A DNA stretch of 64,000 nucleotides from assembly GCA_949152475.1 (NCBI GenBank), contig OX424563.1:5615001-5679000 (forward strand), read 5' to 3'. The DNA is from Terebella lapidaria. Taxonomy: Eukaryota > Annelida > Polychaeta > Terebellida > Terebellidae. Positions 43,101-54,421 of the stretch are shown piece by piece (position 1 is the stretch's first letter; every line of letters begins with the position of its first letter). The position numbers were made by a program, and so were the translations under genes. The notes under the pieces were generated by a model. That model searched no databases. It was not told the origin of the DNA and worked only from the letters and a program-made list of their open reading frames with translations.

Positions 43101-44151
43101 CTTCTGATGTTATATTCCACAACTCTGTGAGAGCAGCAGAGGTTAGTCTAGACAACAACTTCAAACGATACTTCTACGCACAGGCAAAACACCGAAATGT
43201 TTCTGTTGATATAAGGTCAATTGAGGCAAGACAACAGTTGAAAGACAGATTGCAGTGCAGAGATTTCAAGTGGTTCATGAACAACATCATCCCAGAGATG
43301 TCGATTCCCCCTCTGGATGCTGTGTTCTATGAACAAGTGAAAGTTTTCGGGACAGACTCCTGCCTGCAGATCAGTGATGACCTGTCGAATCTGCATCTAG
43401 CAAGATGTGTCTCCTTGAAGAAATCTCAGGAATTCTATATTGATATGACAGGACATTTTAGACATCTCGGCAGCATGAAGACGATTTGTTTGCCTGTTCC
43501 ACACAACATGAGTGACTTTTATTCAATAGACTGTCATGACAGTTCAGGTACCTGGAAACATAACAAATCCAGGAAACTTCAATACATTGACCATAAATCA
43601 AAACAAGACGCATGCCTAGGAATAAAACACACAAACACTGTGAAAGGAATTATTGTTCCTATCCAATGTGGTTCTGAAAATGCAATTAGATGGAGATTTA
43701 CCTACAAGTTTGACTGGGAAAAATCATCTTACTTAATATGAATGAACATACCGGGTAACTATCAAAAGCCAACAATTCACATGCAAATTGTAGAAGCAAT
43801 TCTGACACATGCAAATGGTGGAAGCAATTCACATGCAAATGGTAGAAGCAATAATTATGACATTGTGATTGACTATCATATTAAATTTCATAATACTGAA
43901 ACTGAGTATTACCGAGAAACATTTACACCTGCAATTCTTTGTTCATAACAACCAAAATCATCAGAAATTATTTATGTTCCTCAAACTGACAATAAAAGTA
44001 CAGACCTTTTCTCCATGCAGTAGTTTTGCAAGATGCTTACACCCTTGACCAACACCAATTGCGAGAACTCCTTCAGCCTCAATGTCCAAAGTTCCTCCGT
44101 GACCAACTTTCAACCATTCATGACCATCTCCTTTGTACGGGACTTGAAGTT
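40137..44151 (-). CDS. TRUB1: TRUB1-type tRNA pseudouridine synthase, six 3' exons
   Basis: Isomerises a uridine (U55 of tRNA and some mRNA sites) to pseudouridine. Exons in coding order: 44151-44006, 41498-41417, 41260-41188, 41001-40862, 40675-40619, 40321-40137. They give 227 in-frame residues. Motifs: KVGHGGTLD with the catalytic Asp at codon 44086-44084, [39 protein letters not shown] and [13 protein letters not shown], then a basic tail. One intron has a GC donor (ctgg/gcaagt at 40862/40861), which phase requires. Exons with the KPxGxTS motif were not found, so the 5' end is missing, possibly across the repeats to the right. A GALNT-like gene lies in the intron 44005-41499 on the other strand. 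Confidence 0.9.
40371..40576. mobile_element. 206-bp MITE with TA target duplication inside a TRUB1 intron
   Basis: Inverted ends ctgtaaaactactaaatttg and the complementary caaaattagtcttttcacag, flanked by TA. The interior is filled with gccaaatt(a/t)aat motifs in both orientations. No coding capacity. Confidence 0.8.
41963..43741 (+). CDS. Polypeptide N-acetylgalactosaminyltransferase-like protein, intronless
   Basis: 592 aa predicted Golgi type II membrane protein of the GALNT family (GT27), which starts mucin-type O-glycans. A signal anchor lies at residues about 12-36. The GT-A domain has [20 protein letters not shown], and the metal-binding DxH as D232-A-H234. The Gal/GalNAc-T motif region reads [17 protein letters not shown] starting at W338, where WGGEN is usual. 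Then [11 protein letters not shown] and a C-terminal ricin-type lectin domain (CLQI, ACLGI). Length is typical. The gene is one exon nested antisense in a TRUB1 intron; AATAAA at 43991 is its likely poly(A) signal, just short of the TRUB1 exon. Altered motif residues leave activity uncertain. Confidence 0.9.
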   Translation: MYLQQGPVKPTFLCIQITFLCLVWIIVLAEIILTTYGKTKHSKPADEDHASSSVPEIFFSNVLLTDHDKWSGIHQSTVLREDNSGNRFVTEIGICQGFFSYNSTAGNAIPVNRKIWDTRPRACDEDLFLDDLDYSDLPSVTVIIPFHNEQLSTLLRTVYSILEHSHPSILKQVTLVDDGSTKDMTCLQEPLEQAIFDFTKVSLVRTGKRVGSTQARIIGAGYARGEVICYVDAHVEVNRKWLEPVVLKIKEHPHTVVMSVLDTIKEDTFDILGTVVGFHGGFNWNLEFYWKPLPNHIQARRTRETDPMPSPIMPAGAFAVDRDFFIRLGQLDPDMKIWGVDDVEFSFRVWQCGGRIEILPCSRVAHIFRKRIPYSFNSEPSDVIFHNSVRAAEVSLDNNFKRYFYAQAKHRNVSVDIRSIEARQQLKDRLQCRDFKWFMNNIIPEMSIPPLDAVFYEQVKVFGTDSCLQISDDLSNLHLARCVSLKKSQEFYIDMTGHFRHLGSMKTICLPVPHNMSDFYSIDCHDSSGTWKHNKSRKLQYIDHKSKQDACLGIKHTNTVKGIIVPIQCGSENAIRWRFTYKFDWEKSSYLI

Positions 44152-44361
44152 CTGAAATATGATTCATACACAGTCATATTGGGTGATAATATTATTTCTG
44201 ATGGTGAAAATATTATTTCTGATATCTGCTGATATTCAATCTATATAGCACATGTCAACTAAAACTTCTTTGTGCAATACAATACCTTTGATATTGAATG
44301 CAACTAACTAGACAATCCACATCGTCTTGTCAGGGGTTTTGCCCCTCAGAGAAGACGATGT

Positions 44362-45997
44362 TTACTCTGATTTTTCTAACTCGTTTACACTGTTTTTCGC
44401 TGATATTCTTGCGATGCTAAATGCTATCGTTCTATAACTTGGCATACTTCACCTGGGAGTCAAACAGCAATTATGTACCGAATTTCATACTTCTATCACG
44501 AAAATTGAAAAAGTTGGCAATCTACACCAATGTTAAATTTAGCCCCGTCATTTAATTTCTGGGTCCGCACACAATTTTGTGCATTTGCTCGGTTTTGTAG
44601 TGGTTCAATCTTTTGAAATCAACATGTTTGTGTAGAATACACCCCAATGTATCTTCTGGTCTAAAATTACAACAATACATCGATTCCTGATCGATGTAAA
44701 CAGGATCAAATCCTCGAATATGCTCAGATTCTTGAGATCCCGTTTTTGGCTGAAATTTAACATTGGGGTAGATTGCCAACTTCTTCAATTATTGCGATAG
44801 AAGTCTGAAATTTGGTAGAAAATTGCCGTTTGACTCTCAGGTGAGGTGTGCCAAGTTATAGAACGATACGATTCAGCACCGCAAATATATCGTCAAAAAC
44901 CAGTGTAAACAAGTTAGAAAATTAGCCCAAAGGCTAAGATAGGTTACCGGACAATTTTGGTTTGGCCATGGCAGCATTGGCAGGTAACAGACCTTGAGAT
45001 TTACCAATCAAGTTTCGCAGTGTAAACATATGACCTTGGGATTTACCAATCAAGGTCATCCATATGAACTTCGATGTAACCATTACATGTATGTGTGCGG
45101 CATTTGATATTCTATATGTTGGGTGGAATCGTTTAGGCCGCTCAGGTCAATTTACACATTCCAAGTCAGACATTTGGCACTCAAGGTCATCTGACGTCAA
45201 GTTCAAGGTCATCATTAGTTGTGCCATATATGTCTTCCTATATGTTCATAATGCAAACAGGAGCTCTATCTGCAAGCATTTCATCTACAAAGGCAAATCT
45301 GGGCATTTTTTGACCCCAAAATGGCTGTTTTGACCTTTCAAGGTCATCCAAGGTCAAATTCAAGGTCACCACACAAGTCGCCATATATGACTTCCCATTT
45401 GAAAGTGCCAATTTCTAAGCTCTATCTTCAAGCGTTCTATGAGTACAGTCCAGACAGCTCCCATTATGAAGGGAAAAAGTGCCGAAAATTTTCTAAGTCC
45501 AAAATTTTTTTCAAAGGGTGAAAATTTTTTTTTGCTCTAGAAATGGCCCAAAATGGATAGTAATGCGATCTGGGGCGAAAAAAAATTTTTTCGCCGACCC
45601 GCCAAAAATTCAAAATGGCCGCCACACGAAAACCGGCAGATTTAGGGCAACCAAACTTATACATATCACAGAGGTATATGAGGGGAATCTTTTGAAACCA
45701 AAAACTCAAAACTGATCAGACAGTTTTTGAGAAAATGGCCGTCAAAGTCCAAAATTGAGCGTTTTTCGACAAAAACGGCCGCCATTTTGAAAAAAATGCG
45801 AAAATCAAAAAACAAAAAAATACCTCCTTCTCAAAATATTTTTAGGCATTTTTGTGCAAAATTTCAGAAAGATTCGATCGTTAACTTTAAAGATAAAAAT
45901 GTTAACGCCGGACGGACGGACGGACGGACGGACGGACGCAACGCCATGCCAATAGGTTATCGGACCAAAGGTCCGGTAACCTAAAAATCAGAGTATA
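44362..45997 (-). mobile_element. Composite C-with-A repeat, reverse orientation
   Basis: Family C runs from tactctgatttttctaactc to aagttagaaaa; then family A in reverse (44922-45982, from ttagcccaaaggc to ggtccggtaacct), then aaaaatcagagtata. Reversed, this is the same arrangement as 2686-4216, with A at the same position of C. Confidence 0.75.
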
Positions 45998-46002
45998 GGA
46001 AC

Positions 46003-46570
46003 TATACTCGGATTTTTCTAACTCGTTTACACTGTTTTTCGCTAATATTTTTGTGATGCTAAACGCCATCGTTCTATAACTTGGCATACTTCACCTGGGA
46101 GTCAAACGGCAATTTTCTACCAAATTTCAGACAGCTATCGCGAAAATTGAAAAAGTTGGCAATCTACCCCAATGTTAAATTTCAGCCCCAAACGGGATCT
46201 CGAGAATCTGAATATATTCGAAGAACTGGTCCTGTTTACATCCATCAGGATTCGAAATATTCCTGTAACTTTGAACAGGAAGATACTCTGGGGTGTATTC
46301 TACACAAACATGTTGATTTTGAATCATTGCTTCGCTACAAAACCGAGTAAATACACAAAATTGTGTGCGGGCCCAGAAATTAAATAATAGGGCTAAATTT
46401 AACATTGGGGTAAATTGCTTTTTCAATTTTCGCGATAGCTGTCTGAAATTTGGTACAAAATTGCCATTTGACTCCCAAGTGAAGTATGCCAATTTATAGA
46501 ACGATAGCATTTAGCATCACGAAAATATTAGCGAAAAACAGTGTAAACGAGTTAGAAAAATCCGAGTATA
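46003..46570. mobile_element. Family C palindrome without family A
   Basis: Starts tatactcggatttttctaac and ends with the inverse gttagaaaaatccgagtata. The arms pair over roughly 200 bases each. The site that holds A in the two composites is unoccupied here. It abuts the reverse composite with a six-base gap. Confidence 0.78.
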
Positions 46571-47102
46571 TAACACACTCCTTTCTGGATTCGCAGTAAC
46601 CATACAGGACCATTGGTCCCCAGCTAACAAAAAAACATTATGATAACGTTTTAAAAACATTATACAAATGTTCCCATAACATTTTGAAAAAACATTTTGA
46701 TAACGTTATTTTGTAGACACCTGATAATGTTATTAAAACGTTTTGAGAAAACGTTATCGAAATGTTTCGGAAACATTATAGTATCATTCTAAAAACGTTA
46801 TGAAAATGTTATCCGAACAACTTCATATTACTTTCCTCCCCATGCATGTACTAGACAGGCATAGAAATTTCAAACCATAAGAATCAAATAAATAAAAAAC
46901 ATCTTGGGGTGTCTAAAAACTTTTATTTGTTTTCTACACAGGCCTAGGCTAGTAGTAGTAATTTTGTTTATTGACATTCATGAAAGTATACTGTACAATG
47001 TGAGATGAGATACATGCCATCAACAATGTCCAATTCATAATTAATAAGGTTCATAATCATGGTTCATATTTCACAATTACAGTCAAACATGTACATACAT
47101 TA

Positions 47103-47587
47103 TGGCGCCCCGTTCGTGCCTACCAAAAAGGGAAGTTATTTTTTTATTTATCTCATAATTATGAAATAAAAAGTCATACGTAGGAGATACTAACACATAC
47201 GTATGAGATAACAAGTCATACGTAGGAGATACTATGACATACGTAGGAGATACTAACTCATACGTAGGAGATACTAACTCATATGTAGGAGATACTATGA
47301 CGTACTCATACTCATACGTATGAGATACTATCTCATATGTATGACTTATTATCTCATACGTATGACTTAGTATCTCATACGTGACTTAGTATCTCAAATG
47401 TATGAGATAGTATCTCATACGTATGACTTATTATCTCATACATATGACTTAGTATCTCATACGTATAACTTAGTATCTCAAACGTATGACTTAGTAACTC
47501 ATACGTATGAGATACTATAAATAAATTATGAGATACTACGTATGAGATACTATAAATAAACTTTTTTGTGGCACGAACGGGGCGCCA
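47103..47587. mobile_element. 485-bp MITE with tacgtatgagatac-like internal array
   Basis: Perfect inverted ends tggcgccccgttcgtgcc and complement, flanked by TA. The interior is a chain of short imperfect palindromic units built on catacgta(g/t)gagatact, recurring about 20 times on either strand. Confidence 0.85.
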
Positions 47588-47811
47588 TACATACATATAT
47601 TGTATTCTACAATGTCTACATCTACATCCTGGACACAGCTGGTCTCCTTTACTCAGACAGACCTGCAAAACAACGATACATGGTTACAATAATACATTGC
47701 AAATTGGAAGGGACTGTGAATTTGATAAATCAAATTGTTTCGGACACCACATATTATTGTATTGTGTATACCACTAAATATATAAATTGCTATGCTATGT
47801 ACCAAACATAC

Positions 47812-47872
47812 CAAACTCGGAGTCTGAATCCTGAGGTCTTCTCGCCCTCTGCTGGTTCGGTTGAGGTCTTTC
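47812..47872 (-). CDS. Candidate 61-nt exon of an unrecognised gene
   Basis: Read on the minus strand, ttttaccag precedes and gtatgt follows a 61-base segment open in all three frames. It is inside the inverted-repeat element 46618-53022. It could be an upstream TRUB1 exon by phase, but the translation shows no TruB motif. Splice-like flanks are the only support. Confidence 0.2.
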
Positions 47873-48323
47873 CTGGTAAAAAGAACAGAATGGATAGTGC
47901 AAATGAAGTCCAAAACGGCCAGTGAAAACGTTACACACTGAGCACAAGAAACATTCTTTTGCAAGATAATTAACCTATCACCGAACCAATTTGTCCGAGT
48001 CTTTTTACGTCATTTTCGATGCATTCTGCAACCCGTTATTATTTGTGACATATTTTCCCGACATAATAATGTGAAACTGGAAAACTTTTAGGCACTTTGG
48101 CGATAGGTCAATTAAATTGAGGCCATGTTTTTTTCTTTGTTTCCCATCAGCAGGTGGGTGAATATAACTAATATTTCGAAAAACAACACACAAGTTATGG
48201 TCATTTAACCCCCCTCCCCCACCCCCCAAAAAGCGATGTATCTTGTCCCCAAAAACACCAAACATTGAGAAAGAAAATCGATTGTTTCCATTTTGCTGTT
48301 TCCCCCCTGTTTTTTTTTATTAA

Positions 48324-48363
48324 TTAAGGCATTTCGGCAGAAATGCCTTTATGGTTTTAGCAG

Positions 48364-48394
<31 letters not shown>

Positions 48395-51210
48395 CTTTTT
48401 TTCTTTTTTTTCTTCTTCCGCCACTTTTGGTTTCCGGACGATAACTTTAGATTGCCTTGACGGATCCTCGTCAAATTTTCACCACAAGTCAGAAATGATA
48501 TGTGGAAGAACCCTATTCTTTTTGAGCCGGATCCGAGGTCCGTGAGGTCCGTGAGGATGAAATCAAGGCTAATTTTGAGACTTGGTTTCCGGACGATAAC
48601 TGGAAAAATATTTACGCAATAGTTGCAGAACTCTGCATGGAGGTTCATATGCCACCAGGGAAGAACCCTATTGATTTTGGGATCGATCCGTCAAACGACC
48701 TTTGACCTAGAGGTCGAAATAATTTTTTGCTGATTCATCCTTGAGGCTTCCTGCATATCTCAGAAACCGTGCGTCGTAGAGCGAAACGGACGTTATTTTC
48801 GGACTCGTCGCCCTAGACAAACATCTCTAGGGTGTATTATTTTTTTTGATCCGGCTCCGAGGTCCGTGAGGTCCTTGAGGATGAAATCGAGGCTGATCTT
48901 GAAACTTGGTTTCCGGACAATAACTCGAAAAATATTCAGGCAATAGTTGCAGAATTTTGCACGGAGGTTTATATATCAACAGGGAAGAACCCTATTGATT
49001 TTGGGATCGATACGTCAAACGACCTTTGACCTAGAGGTCAAAATAATTTTTTGCTGAGTCATCCATGAGGCATCCTGCATATCTCGGAAACGGTGCGTCG
49101 TAGAGCGAAACGGACGTTATTTTCGGACTCGTCGCCCTAGACAAACATGTCTAAGGGGTATTATGGATGAACTTTGACCTTGACCTTGAATTTTTTTGCC
49201 GAGTCGGCATTTTTCGTTTTCGTCGATATCTCGGAAACGGTGCGTCGTAGAGCGAAACGGACGTTATTTTCGGACTCGTCGCCCTAGACAAACATGTCTA
49301 AGGGGTATTATGGATGAACTTTGACCTTGACCCGAAATTTTTTTGCCGAGTCGGCATTTTTCGTTTTCGTCGATATCTCGGAAACGGTGTGTCGTAGAGC
49401 GAAACGGACGTTATTTTCTGACTCGTCGCCCTAGACAAACATGTCTAAAGGGTATTATGGATGAACTTTGACCTTGACCTTGAATTTTTTTTGCCGAGTC
49501 GGCATTTTTCGTTTTCGTCGATATCTCGGAAACGGTGCTTCGTAGAGCGAAACGGACGTTATTTTCGGACTCGTCGCCCTAGACAAACATGTCTAGATGG
49601 TATTATGGATGAACTTTGACCTTGACCCGAAATTTTTTTGCCGAGTCGGCATTTTTCGTTTTAATCGATATCTCGGAAACAGTGCTTCGTAGAGCGAAAC
49701 GGACGTTATTTTCGGAATCCTCGCCATAGACAAACATGTCTAACGGGTATTATGTATGAAGATTGACCTTGACCCAATTTTTTTTTGCCGAGTCGGCATT
49801 TTTCGTTTTCGTCGATATCTCGGAAACGGTGCGTCGTAGAGCGAAACGGACGTTATTTTCAGACTCGTCGCCCTAGACTAACATGTCTAAGGGGTATTAT
49901 TGATGAACTTTGACCTTGACCCGAAATTTTTTTGCCGAGTCGGCATTTTTCGTTTTCGTCGATATCTCGGAAACGGTGTGTCGTAGAGCGAAACGGACGT
50001 TATTTTCGGACTCGTCGCCCTACACAAACATGTCTAAGGGGTATTATGGATGAACTTTGACCTTGACCCGAAAATTTTTTGCCGAGTCGGCATTTTTCGT
50101 TTTCGTCGATATCTCGGAAACGGTGTGTCGTAGAGCGAAACGGACGTTATTTTCGGACTCGTCGCCCTAGACAAACATGTCTAAAGGGTGTTATGGATGA
50201 ACTTTGACCTTGACCCGAATTTTTTTTGCCGAGTCAGCATTTTTCGTTTTCGTCGATATCTCGGAAACGGTCTTCGTAGAGCGAAACGGACGTTATTTTC
50301 GGACTCGTCGCCCTAGACAAACATGTCTAGATGGTATTATGGATGAACTTTGACCTTGACCCGAAAATTTTTTGCCGAGTCGGCATTTTTCGTTTTCGGC
50401 GATATCTCGGAAACGGTGTGTCGTAGAGCGAAACGGACGTTATTTTAGGACTCGTCGCCCTAGACAAACATGTCTAAAGGGTGTTATGGATGAACTTTGA
50501 CCTTGACCCGAATTTTTTTTGCCGAGTCAGCATTTTTCGTTTTCGTCGATATCTCGGAAACGGTCTTCGTAGAGCGAAACGGACGTTATTTTCGGACTCG
50601 TCGCCCTAGACAAACATGTCTAGATGGTATTATGGATGAACTTTGACCTTGACCCGAAATTTTTTTGCCGAGTCGGCATTTTTCGTTTTCGTCGATATCT
50701 CGGAAACGGTGCTTCGTAGAGCGAAACGGACGTTATTTTCGGACTCGTCGCCCTAGACAAACATGTCTTAAGGGTATTATGGATGAACTTTGACCTTGAC
50801 CCGAAATTTTTTGGCCGAGTCGGCATTTTTCGGTTTCGTCGATATCTTGGAAACGGTGTGTCGTAGAGCGAAACCGACATTATTTTCGGACTCGTCGCCC
50901 TAGACAAACATGTCTAGATGGTATTATGGATGAACTTTGACCTTGACCCGAAATTTTTTTGCCGAGTCGGCATTTTTCGTTTTCGTCGATATCTCGGAAA
51001 CGGTGCTTCGTAGAGCGAAACGGACGTTATTTTTGGACTCGTCGCCCTAGACAAACATGTCTAATTGGTATTATGGATGAACTTTGACCTTGACCCGAAA
51101 TTTTTTTGCCGAGTCGGCATTTTTCTTTTTCGTCGATATCTAGTATATATTATAAATTAATCATCACACCGAAATGCCTCCAAGGCATCTTTAGGCCTTG
51201 ACGTCTAGTT
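48324..51210 (+). mobile_element. Family B repeat, copy 1 (Helentron-derived/HINE-like) with satellite core
   Basis: It opens with the hairpin aaggcatttcggcagaaatg (complete to 48349), a long T-tract and cttcttccgccac. Near the end is ccgaaatgcct, complementary to the start, followed by a terminal hairpin aaggcatctttaggcctt and gacgtctag. Subterminal inverted repeat plus 3' hairpin parallels family A. The core is a 147-bp array. A reverse copy lies at 58497-60183. Confidence 0.68.
49081..51140. repeat. 147-bp tandem satellite, about 14 units
   Basis: atctcggaaacggtg recurs at 49081, 49228, 49375 and 49523 and onward at 146-148-base steps. Most units carry tttgaccttgacc (complement of two adjacent AGGTCA-like half-sites) and acaaacatgtcta, whose core aaacatgtct fits a p53-type half-site. 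The units are very similar to one another. Confidence 0.9.
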
Positions 51211-52719
51211 ACTAATGTATTGAATAGCTTAGCAAATGGTCAATTACCATCCATTTTACATTTTTGGCATGAGTTACTTTGTGAATGAAAATGTTATTGT
51301 GATCGATAAACATCCGTTTTTTTCTCTGTGTTCGGTTTTTTTCCCAGACTGGCTGGTACTTTTCTTCGATTTAGTGGACAATTTCATTCCCAGCTGATTT
51401 CCTATAGTTAGGATATGGAGTGACAATTGGTTATGATAGAAAAATGTCTGACACATCATTTGTTCTTTTTATCTTTGATTATCATTTTGTACACTGATAA
51501 ACTACTCATCATCATTAATAATTATCTTCGAGAAACAGAATTGCCCACTAAATTGAGAATACATGTATGTAATCCCGCACAGTACTAGTATATTTATTAG
51601 TGGCATTCCAGATATGTCTATAGACAACACTTTTAATTTAGTTTGCTTCTAATATCATGCTAGTTTAATATTAGTAGTTCATAATTTTACTACCTGTAGC
51701 CAGATTAACGTCAAATAATCCTCCCCCTCCCCCCCCCCCCCACCCCATTCCACCCCTTCCCGCTGTGTCTGCTACATGTAGATCTACATGTACATGTATA
51801 GAACTTACGCCTGGCACGCGAGCAGACACTTATTTGAGTGGCTGGCCCCGCTGCAGCCTTCTGCATCAGTGCCAACCTCCCACACGCATCCACCCCCCCC
51901 CCCCCCCCACCACCCACCCCCATCTCCCAACCGCGACCGATTCTGACTAACCACCCACAGTCCCACACAGCAAGCAGCTTATCACCACTAATCTGTACAT
52001 ACAGAGGGGGCTGAAATGAGGTCACGCGGCAGCCATGCAAGGGTGTAAAATGGCGACCCCAGTGCAAATATCACCACACCTTTTGTAGATCCAGAGACTA
52101 TTAAAATTCAAAACCTTGCAATAAACATAATGCGTGTAATTACAAACATGATAGCATCACACAACACCAAGCAATAATCAGGTGGTAATATGCATCTAAT
52201 CGCTTGGGAGTCGTTGTCTGGGATCAGAGCGCTGGTTTAATAGGGTGCAGTTTCTGGGCTAGGGCAATGGCGGCCATAAAACAATTAAGCGAACGACCCA
52301 AGCTGGATCGTTTTGACTGAGGTGAGATGGTAAAGAAAACATGTTTATGTAGTCTTCTGGATCTGCAGAAAGTGCCTTTGTAATCCCAATTGACTCACCT
52401 TGTACGTAGTTAATCCAAACCAGCAGTCAATTTCACGGAAATTGTTGTAAAAGCAGTATATCCAAGGAGATTTAACAGTTGAGAATGTCTCGTCTTTTCA
52501 AAAATCTGAAGAGCGGCACTGAATTGAAACACGTGACTTGTTGAGGCGGGAAAGCTACTTGTACCATGTGGGATAATTACCATGAACATCTTTCATTATT
52601 CGCTGAAAATTCTTGTTCATACTGCAAAACAATACTCGAGAGGGGGAGTGGACGGTCAGTGTTCTTAGCAAATGCGCAATCTAACATAAATTGTGTATAT
52701 AGCTAATAAATACGAAAGT
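51211..52719. other. Non-coding interval with two C-rich tracts
   Basis: C-runs lie at about 51722-51741 and 51893-51909, and an atctacatgtacatgtat stretch near 51780. Apart from these I see no exon or element. The repetitive minus-strand frame here is driven by the C/G tracts. Confidence 0.5.
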
Positions 52720-53240
52720 TATGCAGAAATGTTATAAAAACGTTATAATAATGTATCCAGAAAATATATTTCTCGTAACATTTTAAAAATGTTTTTAAAA
52801 CGTTTTCATAATATGTTGGTAATATTTGTGTTTTGAGATTCCCCTCATCTCATGCCATATATTAGCCGATTCCTTATCGGCGTTACAAGTTTAAATGTGA
52901 TGTTGGTTGAAAAACGAAAATACTACCAATAATGTTTTTGAAACGTTATTAAAACGTTTCCAGAACTATAACCTTTGTATAACATTCTCATAACGTTTTG
53001 AAAATGTTTTGTGTTAGCTGGGTCTTACATTGGCCAGAACAACGATCAGCTGACGATGTACGGGAACCTTACCCACCATCGAGTAATTTGAGACGTATTT
53101 TCTGCACGAGCTTGGCTGAAGTTATACCCTTGTTTTTATACACAGCAAATACGCCATTTAAATTCCTCAAAGCAGACATCACACTTGAAACTTGACAATG
53201 TGATATGATCAGCTGATGATCGCATCCAAGTGGTCACCGG

Positions 53241-53562
53241 CAGGTCACCGGCTAGTTCCTGGCAGTCACTCCGTACGGTCCGATGCGGTGATGTCCCTCC
53301 CTCCGTTCCTGATCCATCAATGATAGCGGCCCGAAGCAAGTGCGAACAAGTTTTGCTCGCACTCTATAATCCCGTCAATATTGCTTATTTCATTAAATTT
53401 TCAACATGGATTTATTAAGATACATCTCTTCTTCCAAAATATATCTGTGTTTGGCGCCTGGTCAGTAGCAAAGCATAAATAAACCCCACTAATCGACAGC
53501 CCCCAACTTTTTTCTCCCCTAAACGTCAAGTTTTCTATGGAAACACCACGAAGACATGCTGG
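53241..53562 (+). repeat. Left arm of a long inverted repeat
   Basis: Starts ccggctagttcctggcagtc and runs through ctccgttcctgatccatcaa to cgacagcccccaactttttt. It pairs with 56378-56696 in reverse orientation, nearly perfectly over the first roughly 160 bases and more loosely beyond. The arms are separated by about 2.8 kb. Confidence 0.85.
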
Positions 53563-54421
53563 TGTCACAAGCTGGTATTTGCGGCGCATACTAGTAGCCT
53601 ATCAGTCAATCAATGAAATCTAATTTATTTCAGAAAATTTCAGAGACGGGAAATCGATGCCTGGGATGGACGATGACTAGGAATTTATTTTGAAATGTAC
53701 ACAAATACAATTTATTATCCAATTACACCCTTTTGGTAGGATAAATACATGTAAAATTGCAGACATCAGGAAACGTGCCATGCAGTTTAAGCCGGTCTAT
53801 TCTACATTCTTTGGTTGTACTACATTTGTATCCCAAGGACACACATCTTGGCCTATATTTGAGGTGTATATCTAGATTTCAAAAATATGTGAATTTCACC
53901 TCTTTCAGTAATAAATGCTTTTGAAATTCGACAAAATACTTCTACCGTCTTAGCGATATACTAAAGTCAAGTTCATGTATCATTGAAACACGGTTTTTGG
54001 CCGTAGTTTTGTGTTGGATCACTGGATCAACTTGAGTTGACATTGTGTGTGTCTTGAATGGATATCATGCCGCAACTTTTCAGAAAATTTCAAAAGTCTC
54101 TATATCGAAAAATGAAAACGTTGGCAATCTACCCACAATGTTGAATTTCTGTCCAAAATGGGATCAAATAAAGTCAGGGCTGGTATCATCTTTATGCCCG
54201 TACAGAATGAACCTATTTCGCTCTTTGGAGTCGCAAGGCAATAGTCTGTGTATAATAAGTAAACTTATCATATGTCAGAAGTATAGTCCAGACAAATAAC
54301 GTAATTAGTGCTATTTTTCAGTAATTTAAATTACTGTCAACAAACTACCTAAACATACACCACTGGACACCAATCAATAGCTGTGCCTACAGTATTCTTT
54401 CTTTAACAAACTTTGGCCTAC

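Larger units (their letters stand above)
46618..53022. mobile_element. 6.4-kb inverted-repeat element with AACGTT-rich ends, no transposase seen
   Basis: Left end cccagctaac and right end gttagctggg are inverse. Both are followed inward by about 200-300 bases of repeated aacgttat and aacatt motifs in matching opposite orientation. The interior contains a TA-flanked MITE (47103-47587) and family B (48324-51210). No transposase frame was found and the target duplication is unclear, so this may be a foldback or a host for nested insertions. Confidence 0.55.

Noticed and set aside
47375..47668. Minus-strand frame with repeated SHTYEILSHT-type peptides
   Set aside because: It is the translation of the palindromic MITE array; only its first residues fall outside it.
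49081..51140. 147-bp period as proof of nucleosome positioning
   Set aside because: Some spacings are 146 or 148 and period alone is weak evidence; kept only as a remark under the array finding.
51711..52067. Gly-rich minus-strand frame
   Set aside because: The Gly run comes from a C-tract on the plus strand and there is no conserved motif.
53340..53375. Possible structured RNA around gtgcgaacaagttttgctcgcac in the inverted arms
   Set aside because: It forms only a short imperfect stem and no tRNA or other RNA gene signature surrounds it.
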